A DNA stretch of 23,216 nt from JBGSIZ01 sp041742255 (GTDB taxonomy: Bacteria; Pseudomonadota; Alphaproteobacteria; Rhodobacterales; Rhodobacteraceae): positions 1 through 23,216 of the forward strand of contig JBGSIZ010000176.1 of assembly GCA_041742255.1 (NCBI GenBank), read 5' to 3'. A program made the position numbers and the translations under genes. Position 1 is the stretch's first letter, and the number at the start of each line of letters is the position of its first letter. This document shows positions 1-7,762 of this stretch, piece after piece. The notes beneath the pieces are model-generated. The model had not been told where the DNA came from. It did no database searches and saw nothing but the letters and a program-made list of their open reading frames with translations.

Positions 1-345
1 GCGGCGCGCATCGCGCAAGAGGTGGACACCTGTGATGACCTTTACGGCATCGCCCGCGACCTGCCCGCCGACCGCCTGCAGCGCGACGCGCTCGCCCCGG
101 TCGACATCCCTCAGGATATCGCGGTCGCCTTGGCCACGCTCGATCCGGGCGAAGTGTCCTATGGCTTGACCGATCCCAGCGGTCAGGCGCTGTTGTTCCT
201 GATGATGTGCGGACGCACCCCCGTTCTTGATACCGAAGTAGACCGGGACGCGCTGCGCACCCAACTCCTGAGCCAACGGCTGTCTGGCCTCGCAGACGCG
301 CTGGTGGCGGACCTGCGGGCTGCGGCCACCATCACGATTGAATAA
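1..345 (+). CDS. surA: SurA-type periplasmic peptidyl-prolyl isomerase/chaperone, C-terminal part
   Basis: Only the last 114 residues are present; the reading frame is open to the left window edge, so the real start lies outside. The visible part resembles the second parvulin (PPIC) domain and C-terminal helix of SurA: a predicted helix-rich stretch, then a segment reading LDPGEVSYGLTDPSG and LLFLMMCGRTP, where PPIC domains place 'l.pGevS.pi.t..G..il.l..r'. SurA escorts unfolded outer-membrane proteins across the periplasm to the BAM complex. The stop lies 6 bases before pdxA, so the two are very likely co-transcribed. The lptD-surA-pdxA-rsmA order common in Rhodobacteraceae supports the call, but lptD is not in view. 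Family assignment is likely; whether isomerase activity is retained cannot be judged from this fragment. Confidence 0.8.
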   Translation, partial: AARIAQEVDTCDDLYGIARDLPADRLQRDALAPVDIPQDIAVALATLDPGEVSYGLTDPSGQALLFLMMCGRTPVLDTEVDRDALRTQLLSQRLSGLADALVADLRAAATITIE

Positions 346-351
346 CAGCCA

Positions 352-1326
352 ATGTTGCCAATCGTGCTAAGCTGTGGCGAACCTGCGGGTATCGGCCCGG
401 AAGTGGCCGCATCGGCATGGGCGGCACTGCGGCATGACGGACCGCTCCTGTGGATCGGCGATCCGACCCATCTGCCCACCGGAACCCCGTGGCAGGCGGT
501 GACGGACGCGGCCCACGCGGCCGAAATCACACCAACGGCCCTGCCCGTTCTGGCGCAGGATTTCGGCAGCCCCGCGCGGCCTGGCACACCTGACCCGCGC
601 CACGCCCAAGGTGTGATCGACGCAATTGGCACGGGTGTTAAGCTTGTTCAATCCGGCCACGCGGCGGCCATTTGCACGGCCCCGATCCATAAAAAGGCGC
701 TCGCGGACGGGGCGGGCTTTGCCTATCCCGGTCACACCGAATATCTGGCGGCACTGGCCGGGGTGGACCGGGTGGTGATGATGTTGGCTTGCGACCTGCT
801 GCGGGTGGTGCCGGCCACCATCCACATTCGCCTGTCGGATGTGCCGGACACGCTCACGGCGCGGTTGCTGACGGATACGATCCTTATCACCCACGCGGCC
901 TTGCGGCGGGATTTCGGCATTGCATCGCCACGCATTGCGGTGGCGGGATTGAACCCCCACGCAGGCGAAGGCGGCAAGATGGGGCATGAAGAACTGGACA
1001 TGATGATCCCCACGCTACAGGCGCTCCGGGCCGAAGGGTTGGACGTCAGCGGTCCATGGCCCGCCGACACGATGTTCCACGCGGGCGCGCGGGCGCGATA
1101 CGATGTGGCGGTTTGCGCCTACCACGATCAGGCGCTGATCCCGATCAAGACGCTGGATTTCGCGGGTGGGGTCAATGTGACGCTTGGCCTGCCCTTTGTG
1201 CGAACCTCGCCCGATCACGGAACCGCGTTCGACATCGCGGGAAAAGGGATCGCAGACGCGACATCCATGATCGCAGCGATCCGGATGGCGCGCACCATGG
1301 CCACGGCCCGCAGGGCGCGGTCATGA
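352..1326 (+). CDS. pdxA: 4-hydroxythreonine-4-phosphate dehydrogenase
   Basis: PdxA oxidises 4-phosphohydroxy-L-threonine with NAD(P)+ in the DXP-dependent pyridoxal phosphate pathway; the product is condensed by PdxJ. The 324-residue length is normal. The N-terminal GEPAGIGPE motif is at 9-17. Substrate-binding PGHTE is at 126-130. Three candidate divalent-metal histidines are H158, H203 (in NPHAGEGG) and H258 (in YHDQ); their spacing of 45 and 55 residues matches the metal histidines known from E. coli PdxA. The C-terminal SPDHGTAFDIAGKG motif is at 286-298. The start 6 bases after surA gives the expected N-terminus. Its stop overlaps the rsmA start as ATGA, indicating translational coupling. 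It is a cytoplasmic homodimer in known relatives. I see nothing unusual, and alternatives such as PdxA2-type paralogues are less likely given the surA/rsmA neighbours. Confidence 0.96.
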   Translation: MLPIVLSCGEPAGIGPEVAASAWAALRHDGPLLWIGDPTHLPTGTPWQAVTDAAHAAEITPTALPVLAQDFGSPARPGTPDPRHAQGVIDAIGTGVKLVQSGHAAAICTAPIHKKALADGAGFAYPGHTEYLAALAGVDRVVMMLACDLLRVVPATIHIRLSDVPDTLTARLLTDTILITHAALRRDFGIASPRIAVAGLNPHAGEGGKMGHEELDMMIPTLQALRAEGLDVSGPWPADTMFHAGARARYDVAVCAYHDQALIPIKTLDFAGGVNVTLGLPFVRTSPDHGTAFDIAGKGIADATSMIAAIRMARTMATARRARS

Positions 1327-2162
1327 CCCAGATTGACGGGCTTCCGCCCTTGCGGGACGTGCTGCGGACGCATGACCTGATTGCCAAGAAATCGCTGGGG
1401 CAGAACTTCCTTCTGGACCTGAACCTGACCGCGAAAATCGCACGGCTTGCGGGGGATTTGTCTGGCAGCGATATCCTTGAAATCGGGCCGGGACCGGGCG
1501 GGTTGACGCGGGGTCTCTTGGTCGAAGGGGCGCGGCGGGTGCTGGCGATTGAAAAAGACCCGCGCTGCATGGGCGCACTGGCCGAGATTGCGGCGGTCTA
1601 TCCGGGGCGGCTCACGGTGATGAACGGGGATGCGCTCGACATCGACCCGCGCGACCACCTGACCGCCCCGATCAAAATCTGCGCCAACCTGCCCTACAAC
1701 GTCGGCACGGAACTGCTGGTGCGGTGGCTGACACCGCCCACATGGCCACCGTTCTGGCAATCGCTCACCTTGATGTTTCAACGCGAGGTGGCGCAGCGCA
1801 TCGTGGCCACACCGGGGTCCAAGGCGTATGGGCGGCTGGCCCTGCTCGCGCAATGGCGCAGCACGCCGCGCATCGTGATGGATTTGCCGCCCGAGGCGTT
1901 CACTCCTGCGCCCAAGGTGTCATCGGCAGTCGTGCATCTGGTGGCACTGGCGGAACCCCGGTTCCCGGCCAATGCGGCCACGCTCAACCGGATCGTCGCG
2001 GCGGGGTTCAACCAACGGCGCAAGATGCTGCGCGCCTCGCTCAAAGGGGTGGCGCCCGACATCGAAGGGCACCTGTTGGGGGTCGGCATCCCCCCCACAG
2101 AACGGGCAGAACAAATCAGCCTTGAGGCGTTTTGCGCGCTGGCGCGGTCCATCGACAGCTAA
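1323..2162 (+). CDS. rsmA: 16S rRNA (adenine(1518)-N6/adenine(1519)-N6)-dimethyltransferase
   Basis: RsmA (KsgA) uses SAM to dimethylate two adjacent adenosines in the 3'-terminal helix of 16S rRNA, a late 30S assembly step; loss of the family's function gives kasugamycin resistance. Visible motifs are SLGQNFL (24-30), the SAM-binding EIGPGPGG (53-60), an acidic residue in AIEKD (75-79) and the catalytic motif NLPYN (122-126). The C-terminus has the small helical domain with FNQRRKMLR. The length of 279 residues is typical. I chose the ATG at 1323 because it overlaps the pdxA stop as ATGA and starts the protein at the right distance before SLGQNFL, although the frame is open further upstream. 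A hairpin with a T-rich flank follows the stop, so it is probably the last gene of its operon. Confidence 0.96.
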   Translation: MTQIDGLPPLRDVLRTHDLIAKKSLGQNFLLDLNLTAKIARLAGDLSGSDILEIGPGPGGLTRGLLVEGARRVLAIEKDPRCMGALAEIAAVYPGRLTVMNGDALDIDPRDHLTAPIKICANLPYNVGTELLVRWLTPPTWPPFWQSLTLMFQREVAQRIVATPGSKAYGRLALLAQWRSTPRIVMDLPPEAFTPAPKVSSAVVHLVALAEPRFPANAATLNRIVAAGFNQRRKMLRASLKGVAPDIEGHLLGVGIPPTERAEQISLEAFCALARSIDS

Positions 2163-2170
2163 GAACGCGC

Positions 2171-2200
2171 AAAAAAAGGGCCGTCTCCGGCCCCTTTTCC
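2171..2200. terminator. Bidirectional rho-independent terminator between rsmA and the DUF4167 gene
   Basis: A GGGCCG stem (2178-2183) pairs with CGGCCC (2188-2193) around a TCTC loop. It is flanked by seven A's on the left and a C plus TTTTCCTT on the right. Both strands therefore read as a GC hairpin followed by a U-rich tail, which suits the two convergent genes ending on either side. Confidence 0.82.
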
Positions 2201-2815
2201 TTATTCCGCCGCTTCAGACTGGACCGACGGTCCGTCACCACTCGCCACGGGTTTTGGCTTGCGGCCACGCGGACGACGGGGTTTTGGCTGGCTCTCGGGG
2301 GTGTCCACCAGACCGCTGTCTGTGTCCACGCCGTCCATCACGTCCACAACATCAGGCTGGTCCGATGCCGACATATCCTTCCGGTCGGTCTGCACCTGTG
2401 GGCGCGGTTGATGCTGCGTATGGTGCTGCGACGACGGTTGTTGCTGCGGCTGACTGGCGGCGGCGTCTTCTTGGGCCTTCAGGCGATCATTGCGTTCGCG
2501 ATCGCGTTCGGCCTGCCGTTCACGGTTGAACTGTTCCTGATCCTCGCGGGCACGGTCCACATCGCGCTGCGCCTCGGCCAGCAACCGGGTGTAATGCTCG
2601 GCATGCTGGGCAAAGTTTTCGGCGGCGACGCGGTCGTTCGACAATTGCGCATCGCGGTGCAGCTGATTGTATTTGTCGATGATCTGCTGCGGCGTGCCGC
2701 GCACCTTGCCCTCGGGGCCGGAACTATCGAACACGCGATTGATGATGCTTCCGCCCGTGGGGCGGCTTGTGCTGCGGTTCTTGTTGCCGCGCGACCGTGA
2801 CTTGGATGATCTCAT
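2201..2815 (-). CDS. DUF4167 domain protein, alphaproteobacterial, function unknown
   Basis: This is a 204-residue protein with the DUF4167 signature in its first 85 residues: a very basic start (MRSSKSRSRGNKNRS), then INRVFDSSGPEGKVRGTPQQII and a helical segment with QHAEHY. This is followed by a highly charged likely coiled coil (about 80-115, rich in R/E/D/Q), a Q/H-rich linker (about 121-145), an acidic stretch and a PKPRRPRGRKPKP basic patch near the end. The layout suggests an RNA- or DNA-binding protein, but that is inference. I chose the ATG at 2815, although the frame stays open to 3031, because upstream residues look non-conserved and the basic N-terminus is the family's usual beginning. 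It lies downstream of prmC with a 219-base gap, so it may have its own promoter. Confidence 0.86.
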   Translation of the reverse strand: MRSSKSRSRGNKNRSTSRPTGGSIINRVFDSSGPEGKVRGTPQQIIDKYNQLHRDAQLSNDRVAAENFAQHAEHYTRLLAEAQRDVDRAREDQEQFNRERQAERDRERNDRLKAQEDAAASQPQQQPSSQHHTQHQPRPQVQTDRKDMSASDQPDVVDVMDGVDTDSGLVDTPESQPKPRRPRGRKPKPVASGDGPSVQSEAAE

Positions 2816-2950
2816 GAACGTGCTTTCGTTCGGATAAACTGATCTCTGGGATGCCCCTGCTGCACAATTCGCGCGGCACTGTCCGGGACACAAAGATTTG
2901 GCGACAATCGGGGAGAGGCCCTCATGGCCCTCATCCCTGCCGATACACTG

Positions 2951-2979
2951 GAATAAACACGCGGGGCACGCGACTGCAA
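2951..2979 (-). promoter_or_regulatory. Candidate promoter for the DUF4167 gene
   Basis: On the minus strand TTGCAG (2979-2974) is followed after 17 bases by TTATTC (2956-2951), a weak match to a sigma-70-type promoter. It would give a leader of about 130 bases before the ATG at 2815. The rest of the 2816-3034 gap holds no gene I can support. A short imperfect hairpin (two GAGGGCC-like copies, about 2914-2931) lies within the proposed leader. Confidence 0.28.
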
Positions 2980-3034
2980 GCTGTTTTGGCACGACACTTG
3001 CGGAAAACACCGCGAATGACCGCGCCTGCAACGG

Positions 3035-3913
3035 CTAGGACGCGCTGCGGCCCAATACGACGCGGTCGCGGCCGTCCAGATCGGGCAGGACGCGCACATC
3101 AACCAGCCCGGCGGCTGTGAACAGCGCGACAACTGCGGCGCCTTGGGTCGGGCCGATTTCGACAATCAGACGGCCCCCCGGGGCCAGCCACGGGCGCACT
3201 CCGGCTGCAATCTCGCGGTAGGCGGTCAGCCCATCGGCCCCATCGGTCAAGGCGATGCGGGGTTCATGATCGCGCACTTCGGGCGACAATCCGGCCATTT
3301 CACTCGCAGCAATATAGGGCGGATTGGACACGATAAGGTCAAATCCGTCAAACGGCCCCGGAAAGGCGGCGCGCAGCGGTTCAAACCAATGCCCCTCGCG
3401 CAAGGCGACGGGGCCTTCCAACGCCATGGCGTTCCGGTTCCAGAACGCGACCTCCAACGCCTGCGGGCTGACATCCACACCCATCCCCCAAACGCCGCCT
3501 TGATCGCGGTCGCGGGCTTCGGCGACCAGTGTCAGAACGATGCACCCGGTGCCCGTGCCAAGGTCCAGAACCCGTTCAAACGGTTCGGCCAACGCCACCT
3601 CGATCAAGGTTTCGGTATCGGGCCGGGGGTCCAGAACATCAGGGGTGACGAAAAATTCGCGGCCATAAAACATCCGGCGGCCAATGATCTGCGCCACTGG
3701 TTCGCGGGCCAACCTGCGGGCGATGACACTGGCATAGGCTTCGGGAACACCGGGGGCGACGGGTTCGGGCAACATCAGGGTCAATCGGCCAGCGGGCACC
3801 TTGGCGACATGTGCCAACAACCGGCGGGCATCGGTCGGGGCATCCGGTATACCGCCCTCGGTCAAGGCGCGCACGCCTTGCACCAACAGGTCGGCACCGC
3901 GCGGGGGCATCAT
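3035..3913 (-). CDS. prmC: Release factor (glutamine-N5) methyltransferase
   Basis: PrmC (HemK) methylates the glutamine of the GGQ motif in peptide-chain release factors, raising termination efficiency. The 292-residue protein has an N-terminal helical domain that would contact the release factor, a SAM-binding loop DLGTGTGC (117-124), a second acidic SAM contact in GVDVSP (145-150) and the NPPY substrate-glutamine motif (197-200), all as in the family. It lies directly after prfA, its substrate gene. The prfA TGA overlaps the first of two consecutive ATG codons (ATGATG), so the start is either 3913 or 3910; coupling favours 3913. Adjacency to prfA and motif order make confusion with PrmB or a generic DNA methyltransferase unlikely. 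Confidence 0.95.
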   Translation of the reverse strand: MMPPRGADLLVQGVRALTEGGIPDAPTDARRLLAHVAKVPAGRLTLMLPEPVAPGVPEAYASVIARRLAREPVAQIIGRRMFYGREFFVTPDVLDPRPDTETLIEVALAEPFERVLDLGTGTGCIVLTLVAEARDRDQGGVWGMGVDVSPQALEVAFWNRNAMALEGPVALREGHWFEPLRAAFPGPFDGFDLIVSNPPYIAASEMAGLSPEVRDHEPRIALTDGADGLTAYREIAAGVRPWLAPGGRLIVEIGPTQGAAVVALFTAAGLVDVRVLPDLDGRDRVVLGRSAS

Positions 3914-4965
3914 CCGTCGATCTCGGCCAGCAGGGCGGCTTGAGCCTCGGCGGTCAAGGCGTCTATGATCTCGTCCAGATCGCCCTGCATCACCTGCGCC
4001 AACGAATACAACGTCAGATTGATCCGGTGGTCAGTCATCCGGCCTTGGGGAAAATTATAGGTGCGAATGCGTTCGGACCGATCCCCACTGCCCACTTGGG
4101 CCTTGCGGTCAGCGGACCGGGCATCATCGACCTTTTGACGCTCCAAATCAAACAGACGGGTGCGCAAAACCCCCATCGCAATGTCCTTGTTGCGGTGCTG
4201 GGATTTCTCGGAACTGGTCACGACAATGCCGCTGGGCAAGTGGGTGATCCGCACGGCGCTGTCAGTGGTGTTGACGTGCTGGCCGCCTGCGCCGCTCGAC
4301 CGCATGGTATCAATGCGCAGGTCGGAGGGGTTGATTTGGATATCAACTTCCTCGGCCTCGGGCAGAACGGCGACGGTGGCAGCGCTGGTGTGAATACGGC
4401 CCCCGCTTTCGGTTTCGGGAACGCGCTGCACGCGATGCACGCCGCTTTCGTATTTCAACCGGGCAAACACGCCGTCACCGGCGACGCGGGCGATCACTTC
4501 CTTGATGCCGCCCAATTCGGTCTGGCTTTCTTCAAGGGTTTCAAACCGCCAACCGTGGGCATCGGCATAACGTTGATACATCCGCAGCAAATCGGCCGCG
4601 AACAACGCGGCTTCCTCGCCGCCAGTGCCGGGGCGGATTTCGATGATGGCCGGGCGGGCATCGGCAGCGTCACGCGGCAGCAATGCCAACCGGACATCGG
4701 CCTCTGCCCCGTCCAGACTGGTACGCAGGCTGTGCAATTCTTCTTCGGCAAAGGCGCGCATTTCGGGGTCGGCCAACATGATTTCGGCCTCGGCAATATC
4801 GTCCAGGATCCGGCGATAGGCGGCGAATGTGTCCACCACAGGCTTCAACTCGGCATATTCGCGGGACAGACCGGCGATTTCAGCACCCGACACGCCGCCA
4901 TTCATCTTTGCTTCCACAAACTGAAAGCGGTTGATGATCTGATCTATCTTTTCTGCGGCTATCAT
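3910..4965 (-). CDS. prfA: Peptide chain release factor 1
   Basis: RF1 recognises UAA and UAG in the ribosomal A site and triggers peptide release. The 351-residue length is typical. RPGTGGEEA is at 111-119, the codon-recognition PxT-type tripeptide reads PET (183-185, in RVPETESGGRIHTSA), and GAGGQHVN holds the catalytic GGQ (227-229), whose Gln229 is the target of the neighbouring PrmC. The PxT motif distinguishes it from RF2, which has SPF. No in-frame programmed frameshift is visible, in agreement with RF1. The ATG at 4965 gives the usual N-terminus. It is 45 bases downstream of the DUF1499 gene and overlaps prmC, so it sits inside a minus-strand operon. Confidence 0.97.
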   Translation of the reverse strand: MIAAEKIDQIINRFQFVEAKMNGGVSGAEIAGLSREYAELKPVVDTFAAYRRILDDIAEAEIMLADPEMRAFAEEELHSLRTSLDGAEADVRLALLPRDAADARPAIIEIRPGTGGEEAALFAADLLRMYQRYADAHGWRFETLEESQTELGGIKEVIARVAGDGVFARLKYESGVHRVQRVPETESGGRIHTSAATVAVLPEAEEVDIQINPSDLRIDTMRSSGAGGQHVNTTDSAVRITHLPSGIVVTSSEKSQHRNKDIAMGVLRTRLFDLERQKVDDARSADRKAQVGSGDRSERIRTYNFPQGRMTDHRINLTLYSLAQVMQGDLDEIIDALTAEAQAALLAEIDG

Positions 4966-5010
4966 GGCGCGGATTTGGGCCAGTTGTGGGGCCGCGTCAA
5001 GACGGACCCG

Positions 5011-5469
5011 TCACTGGGTCTGACCGGGATCGACAATCAACGGACCAAGGGCGGCAATCCAGGCGCTCACCCGGACAGCATTGACGCCCAGATCGGAAGA
5101 CCCAAACCGGGACTGGGCATAAATCAGGACAACGGGGCCGATCTCACCTTCCTCAACGGCAATCGTGGTGTAATCGGGAAACCCCCACAGGGCGGACCGG
5201 GTTTCATAGGTCATCATCCCGGCCTCGGGGGTGCCCGCATACAAAACCGTGCGGTGGGTTTGCCGGGCAATCCGGTCTATGGCCTCCAACACCCCTGCAG
5301 GGGTTGTGGTGATCTGTCGGATGGCCTCAAATCCATTCATCTCGGGATAATCGCCGGGGGCGGCATAGGTCGGGCGGACATGCCAACGATCAGGATCGGA
5401 CGGGGCCAACCGGACATAGGCGAACGCGGCCACCAGAACCAACAGAATAATAGCAACCACGATTTTCAT
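5011..5469 (-). CDS. DUF1499 family membrane-anchored protein
   Basis: This is a 152-residue protein. One hydrophobic segment at about residues 3-19 (KIVVAIILLVLVAAFAYV) looks like a signal anchor. The soluble part has DUF1499-like features: a short acidic/aromatic lead-in, then AIRQITTTPAGVLEAIDRIA, LYAGTPEAGMMTYETRSALWGFPDYTTI and a C-terminal VLIYAQSRFGSSDLGVNAVRV. Members of this family have no established biochemical role; a periplasmic location is inferred from the anchor. I chose the ATG at 5469 because it lies one base after the stop of the agmatinase-like gene and puts the hydrophobic segment at the N-terminus; the frame is open upstream but reads through the neighbouring gene. Co-transcription with that gene and prfA is likely. 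Confidence 0.8.
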   Translation of the reverse strand: MKIVVAIILLVLVAAFAYVRLAPSDPDRWHVRPTYAAPGDYPEMNGFEAIRQITTTPAGVLEAIDRIARQTHRTVLYAGTPEAGMMTYETRSALWGFPDYTTIAVEEGEIGPVVLIYAQSRFGSSDLGVNAVRVSAWIAALGPLIVDPGQTQ

Positions 5470-5470
5470 C

Positions 5471-6439
5471 TCAACGGCCCCGCCTGTTCCAACAATACAA
5501 CGCGACCAGTTCCATCGCGACATGGGCACCGGCAATGGCGGTGATGCCCGTGGGATCAAACGGCGGGGACACCTCGACCACGTCGCCGCCCACCATGTTG
5601 ATCCCGGCCAGATCACGCAGCACTGCGGCGGCCTGCCAACTGGTCAAACCACCCCAGACAGGGGTGCCCGTGCCCGGCGCAAAGGCGGGGTCAAGGGCGT
5701 CAATGTCGAACGTCACATAGGTGGGGGCATCACCGACAATAGCCTTGGCGCGGGCCACGGCATGGGCCACGCCCTTTTCATGGACGGTGCGGGCGTCGAT
5801 ATACTCAACACCCAGATAATCGTCACACACGGTTCGGATGCCAATTTGAACAGATCGGGTCGGGACCACGATCCCCAACTTGACGGCCTTGTAGAAAAAC
5901 GTGCCGTGGTCAATCCGGTCCATATCGTCGTCGGCCCACAGATCGGAATGGGCATCAATATGGATGACGGACATCGGGCCAAACTTTTCGGCATAGGCGC
6001 GCAAGATGGGCAATGTGATGAAATGATCCCCGCCAAGGGTCACAGTGCCCGGTCCAGCCGCCAAAATCCGGGCAATATGGGCCTGCAACAACCCCGGAAA
6101 ACTGGGGGTGTGGGCGTAATCAAACGCCACATCGCCATAGTCCACGATGTTGAAATCGGTCAACGGATCAAACCCGTTCCAGCCATAGGGCGGGTCATAG
6201 GGTTGCAGGCTGGACGCCTCGCGGATGGCGCGTGGGCCAAACCGGGTGCCCGTACGGTGGGTGACGGCCTGATCGAACGGCACACCCGTCACGGCCAGAT
6301 CAACCCCGGTCAAATCCTTGGTATAGGTGCGGCGCAAGAACGATGTGGCCCCGCCAAAGGCGTTTTCATAGGCCAACCCCCGGTTTCCCTTGCGGGTAAA
6401 GGCAAGGTCCACCTGTTTTTTCGCATCTTCAAGGGCCAT
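5471..6439 (-). CDS. speB: Agmatinase-family ureohydrolase
   Basis: Ureohydrolases use a binuclear manganese centre to release urea from guanidino compounds; SpeB converts agmatine to putrescine. The 322-residue protein carries the three metal motifs: GGDH (136-139), DAHSD (162-166) and DIDALDP (245-251, with PAFAPGTGTP following). VVEVSPPFDP (287-296) is typical of agmatinase-like members. The N-terminal block GVPFDQAVTHRTGTRFGPRAIR is also family-typical. An RBS-like GGAGA stands shortly before the ATG. Fold and chemistry are secure. The exact substrate is not: guanidinobutyrase, guanidinopropionase and other agmatinase-like enzymes share these motifs, and no arginine decarboxylase gene is nearby. 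It is probably co-transcribed with the M20 amidohydrolase upstream (93-base gap) and the DUF1499 gene downstream (1-base gap). Confidence 0.88.
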   Translation of the reverse strand: MALEDAKKQVDLAFTRKGNRGLAYENAFGGATSFLRRTYTKDLTGVDLAVTGVPFDQAVTHRTGTRFGPRAIREASSLQPYDPPYGWNGFDPLTDFNIVDYGDVAFDYAHTPSFPGLLQAHIARILAAGPGTVTLGGDHFITLPILRAYAEKFGPMSVIHIDAHSDLWADDDMDRIDHGTFFYKAVKLGIVVPTRSVQIGIRTVCDDYLGVEYIDARTVHEKGVAHAVARAKAIVGDAPTYVTFDIDALDPAFAPGTGTPVWGGLTSWQAAAVLRDLAGINMVGGDVVEVSPPFDPTGITAIAGAHVAMELVALYCWNRRGR

Positions 6440-6532
6440 CTGATCTCTCCGGTTTATCGGGGCGTCCTTTCATACGCGGAGACGCCCGTCATCCGGCGGC
6501 AAAACCTTGCGCGGCACAGGGTGAAAGTCAAG

Positions 6533-7699
6533 TCAGCCCGCCACGGGCAACGCGCGCTCCACGATCCGGGCAAAGAACGACGCACCAAACGCGGCAGTCT
6601 GGTCGTTAAAGTCATAGTTCGGATTGTGCAGCCCGGCACTGTCGCCATTGCCGATGAACAAATAGGCGCCGGGGCGTTTTTGCAGGAAATAGGCGAAGTC
6701 CTCGGCGCCCATCTCGCGGCCCGCCTCGGCCATCACACCGGCATCCCCAGCGATGTCGCGGGCCACCTCGGCGGCAAAGGCGGTGCGGTGGGGTTCGTTG
6801 ATCGTGGCAGGATACCCGACCTCATATCGCAACGTGGCGGACACGCCGTAGCTGGCGGCCTGCCCGGCCACAATGGCAGCCATCCGGTCCATGACCATCG
6901 CCTGCACGGCCGGGTCAAACGTGCGCACCGTGCCGTTGATATAGGCAGTGTCGGGGATGACATTATCCACGGTCCCGGTGTGGATCTGGGTGACAGACAC
7001 CACCAGATCATTCAGGGCATAGTGATTGCGGCTCACGATGGTCTGGATGGCCTGCACGATGCCACAGGCAGCCACCACCGGGTCACAGGTGTCGTGGGGC
7101 ATGGCCCCATGACCGCCAACCCCCTGAATATCCACATGAAACGTATCGACGGCGGCCATGATCGGGCCGGGGGTCGTGTAAAACTGACCGATGGGGGTGC
7201 CGGGGGCATTGTGCAGGGCATAAACCTCGGCAATCTGGAACCGGTCCAGAACGCCTTCCTCAACCATCACGCCCGCGCCGCCGCCAGCTTCCTCGGCGGG
7301 TTGAAAGATCAACGCCACGCGGCCGCGAAAATTCCGGGTTTCGGCCAGATACCGGGCGGCGCCCAACAGCATCGTGGTATGGCCATCATGTCCGCACGCG
7401 TGCATCTTACCCGCGTTCAAGGACGCGTGGGACAGCCCCGTCACCTCGGTCATCGGCAAGGCATCCATGTCGGCGCGCAGGCCCACTGTGGGACCGGGAC
7501 CCTGCCCGTTGATGATGGCAACGATCCCGGATGTGGCAATCCCGTCGTGGACCTCGTCCACGCCAAATTCCCGCAACCGGTCCACAACAAACCGGGCGGT
7601 CTGCTGACAATCGAACGCCAATTCGGGATGCTGATGCAGATAACGGCGCCAGCCTTGCATATCGTCCGAAAATTCGGCGATGCGGTTGATGATGGGCAT
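6533..7699 (-). CDS. M20 family metallo-amidohydrolase (hippurate hydrolase-like)
   Basis: This 388-residue enzyme belongs to the M20D group that hydrolyses N-acyl amino acids or similar amides in the cytoplasm. Visible motifs are HQHPEL at 22-27, GLRADMDALPM (73-83), ACGHDGHTTML with the metal-binding cysteine and histidines (101-111), QPAEE with the catalytic glutamate (133-137), and GGHGAMPH in the lid domain. The C-terminal MGAEDFAYFLQKRPGAY holds a further metal-proximal glutamate. The ATG at 7699 follows a GGAAGAG ribosome site; the frame stays open to 7771 but that extension overlaps mazG. The substrate cannot be read from the sequence. Names such as hippurate hydrolase, N-acyl-amino-acid hydrolase or IAA-amino acid hydrolase are all used for relatives. 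It is divergent from mazG. Confidence 0.9.
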   Translation of the reverse strand: MPIINRIAEFSDDMQGWRRYLHQHPELAFDCQQTARFVVDRLREFGVDEVHDGIATSGIVAIINGQGPGPTVGLRADMDALPMTEVTGLSHASLNAGKMHACGHDGHTTMLLGAARYLAETRNFRGRVALIFQPAEEAGGGAGVMVEEGVLDRFQIAEVYALHNAPGTPIGQFYTTPGPIMAAVDTFHVDIQGVGGHGAMPHDTCDPVVAACGIVQAIQTIVSRNHYALNDLVVSVTQIHTGTVDNVIPDTAYINGTVRTFDPAVQAMVMDRMAAIVAGQAASYGVSATLRYEVGYPATINEPHRTAFAAEVARDIAGDAGVMAEAGREMGAEDFAYFLQKRPGAYLFIGNGDSAGLHNPNYDFNDQTAAFGASFFARIVERALPVAG

Positions 7700-7762
7700 G
7701 GTTGGACTCTTCCGTGCTGCGGGATACGCTGCGGACAAAACCCCAAAGGAGCGACAACCGCA

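Noticed and set aside
2914..2931. Two GAGGGCC-like copies as a repeat element
   Set aside because: Only two short copies with a G:G mismatch in the possible stem; no others in the window, so I treat it as chance or a minor leader hairpin.
3811..5544. A 577-codon plus-strand open frame opposite prfA and prmC
   Set aside because: The translation is low in recognisable motifs and rich in Gly/Gln/His, as expected for the reverse complement of biased codons; prfA and prmC are unambiguous on the minus strand.
5522..7762. A very long plus-strand open frame running into mazG
   Set aside because: It is antisense to the agmatinase-like and M20 genes, whose motifs are intact. Such stop-free antisense frames are common in high-GC DNA. 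The mazG protein has its own ribosome site and expected N-terminus at 7763.
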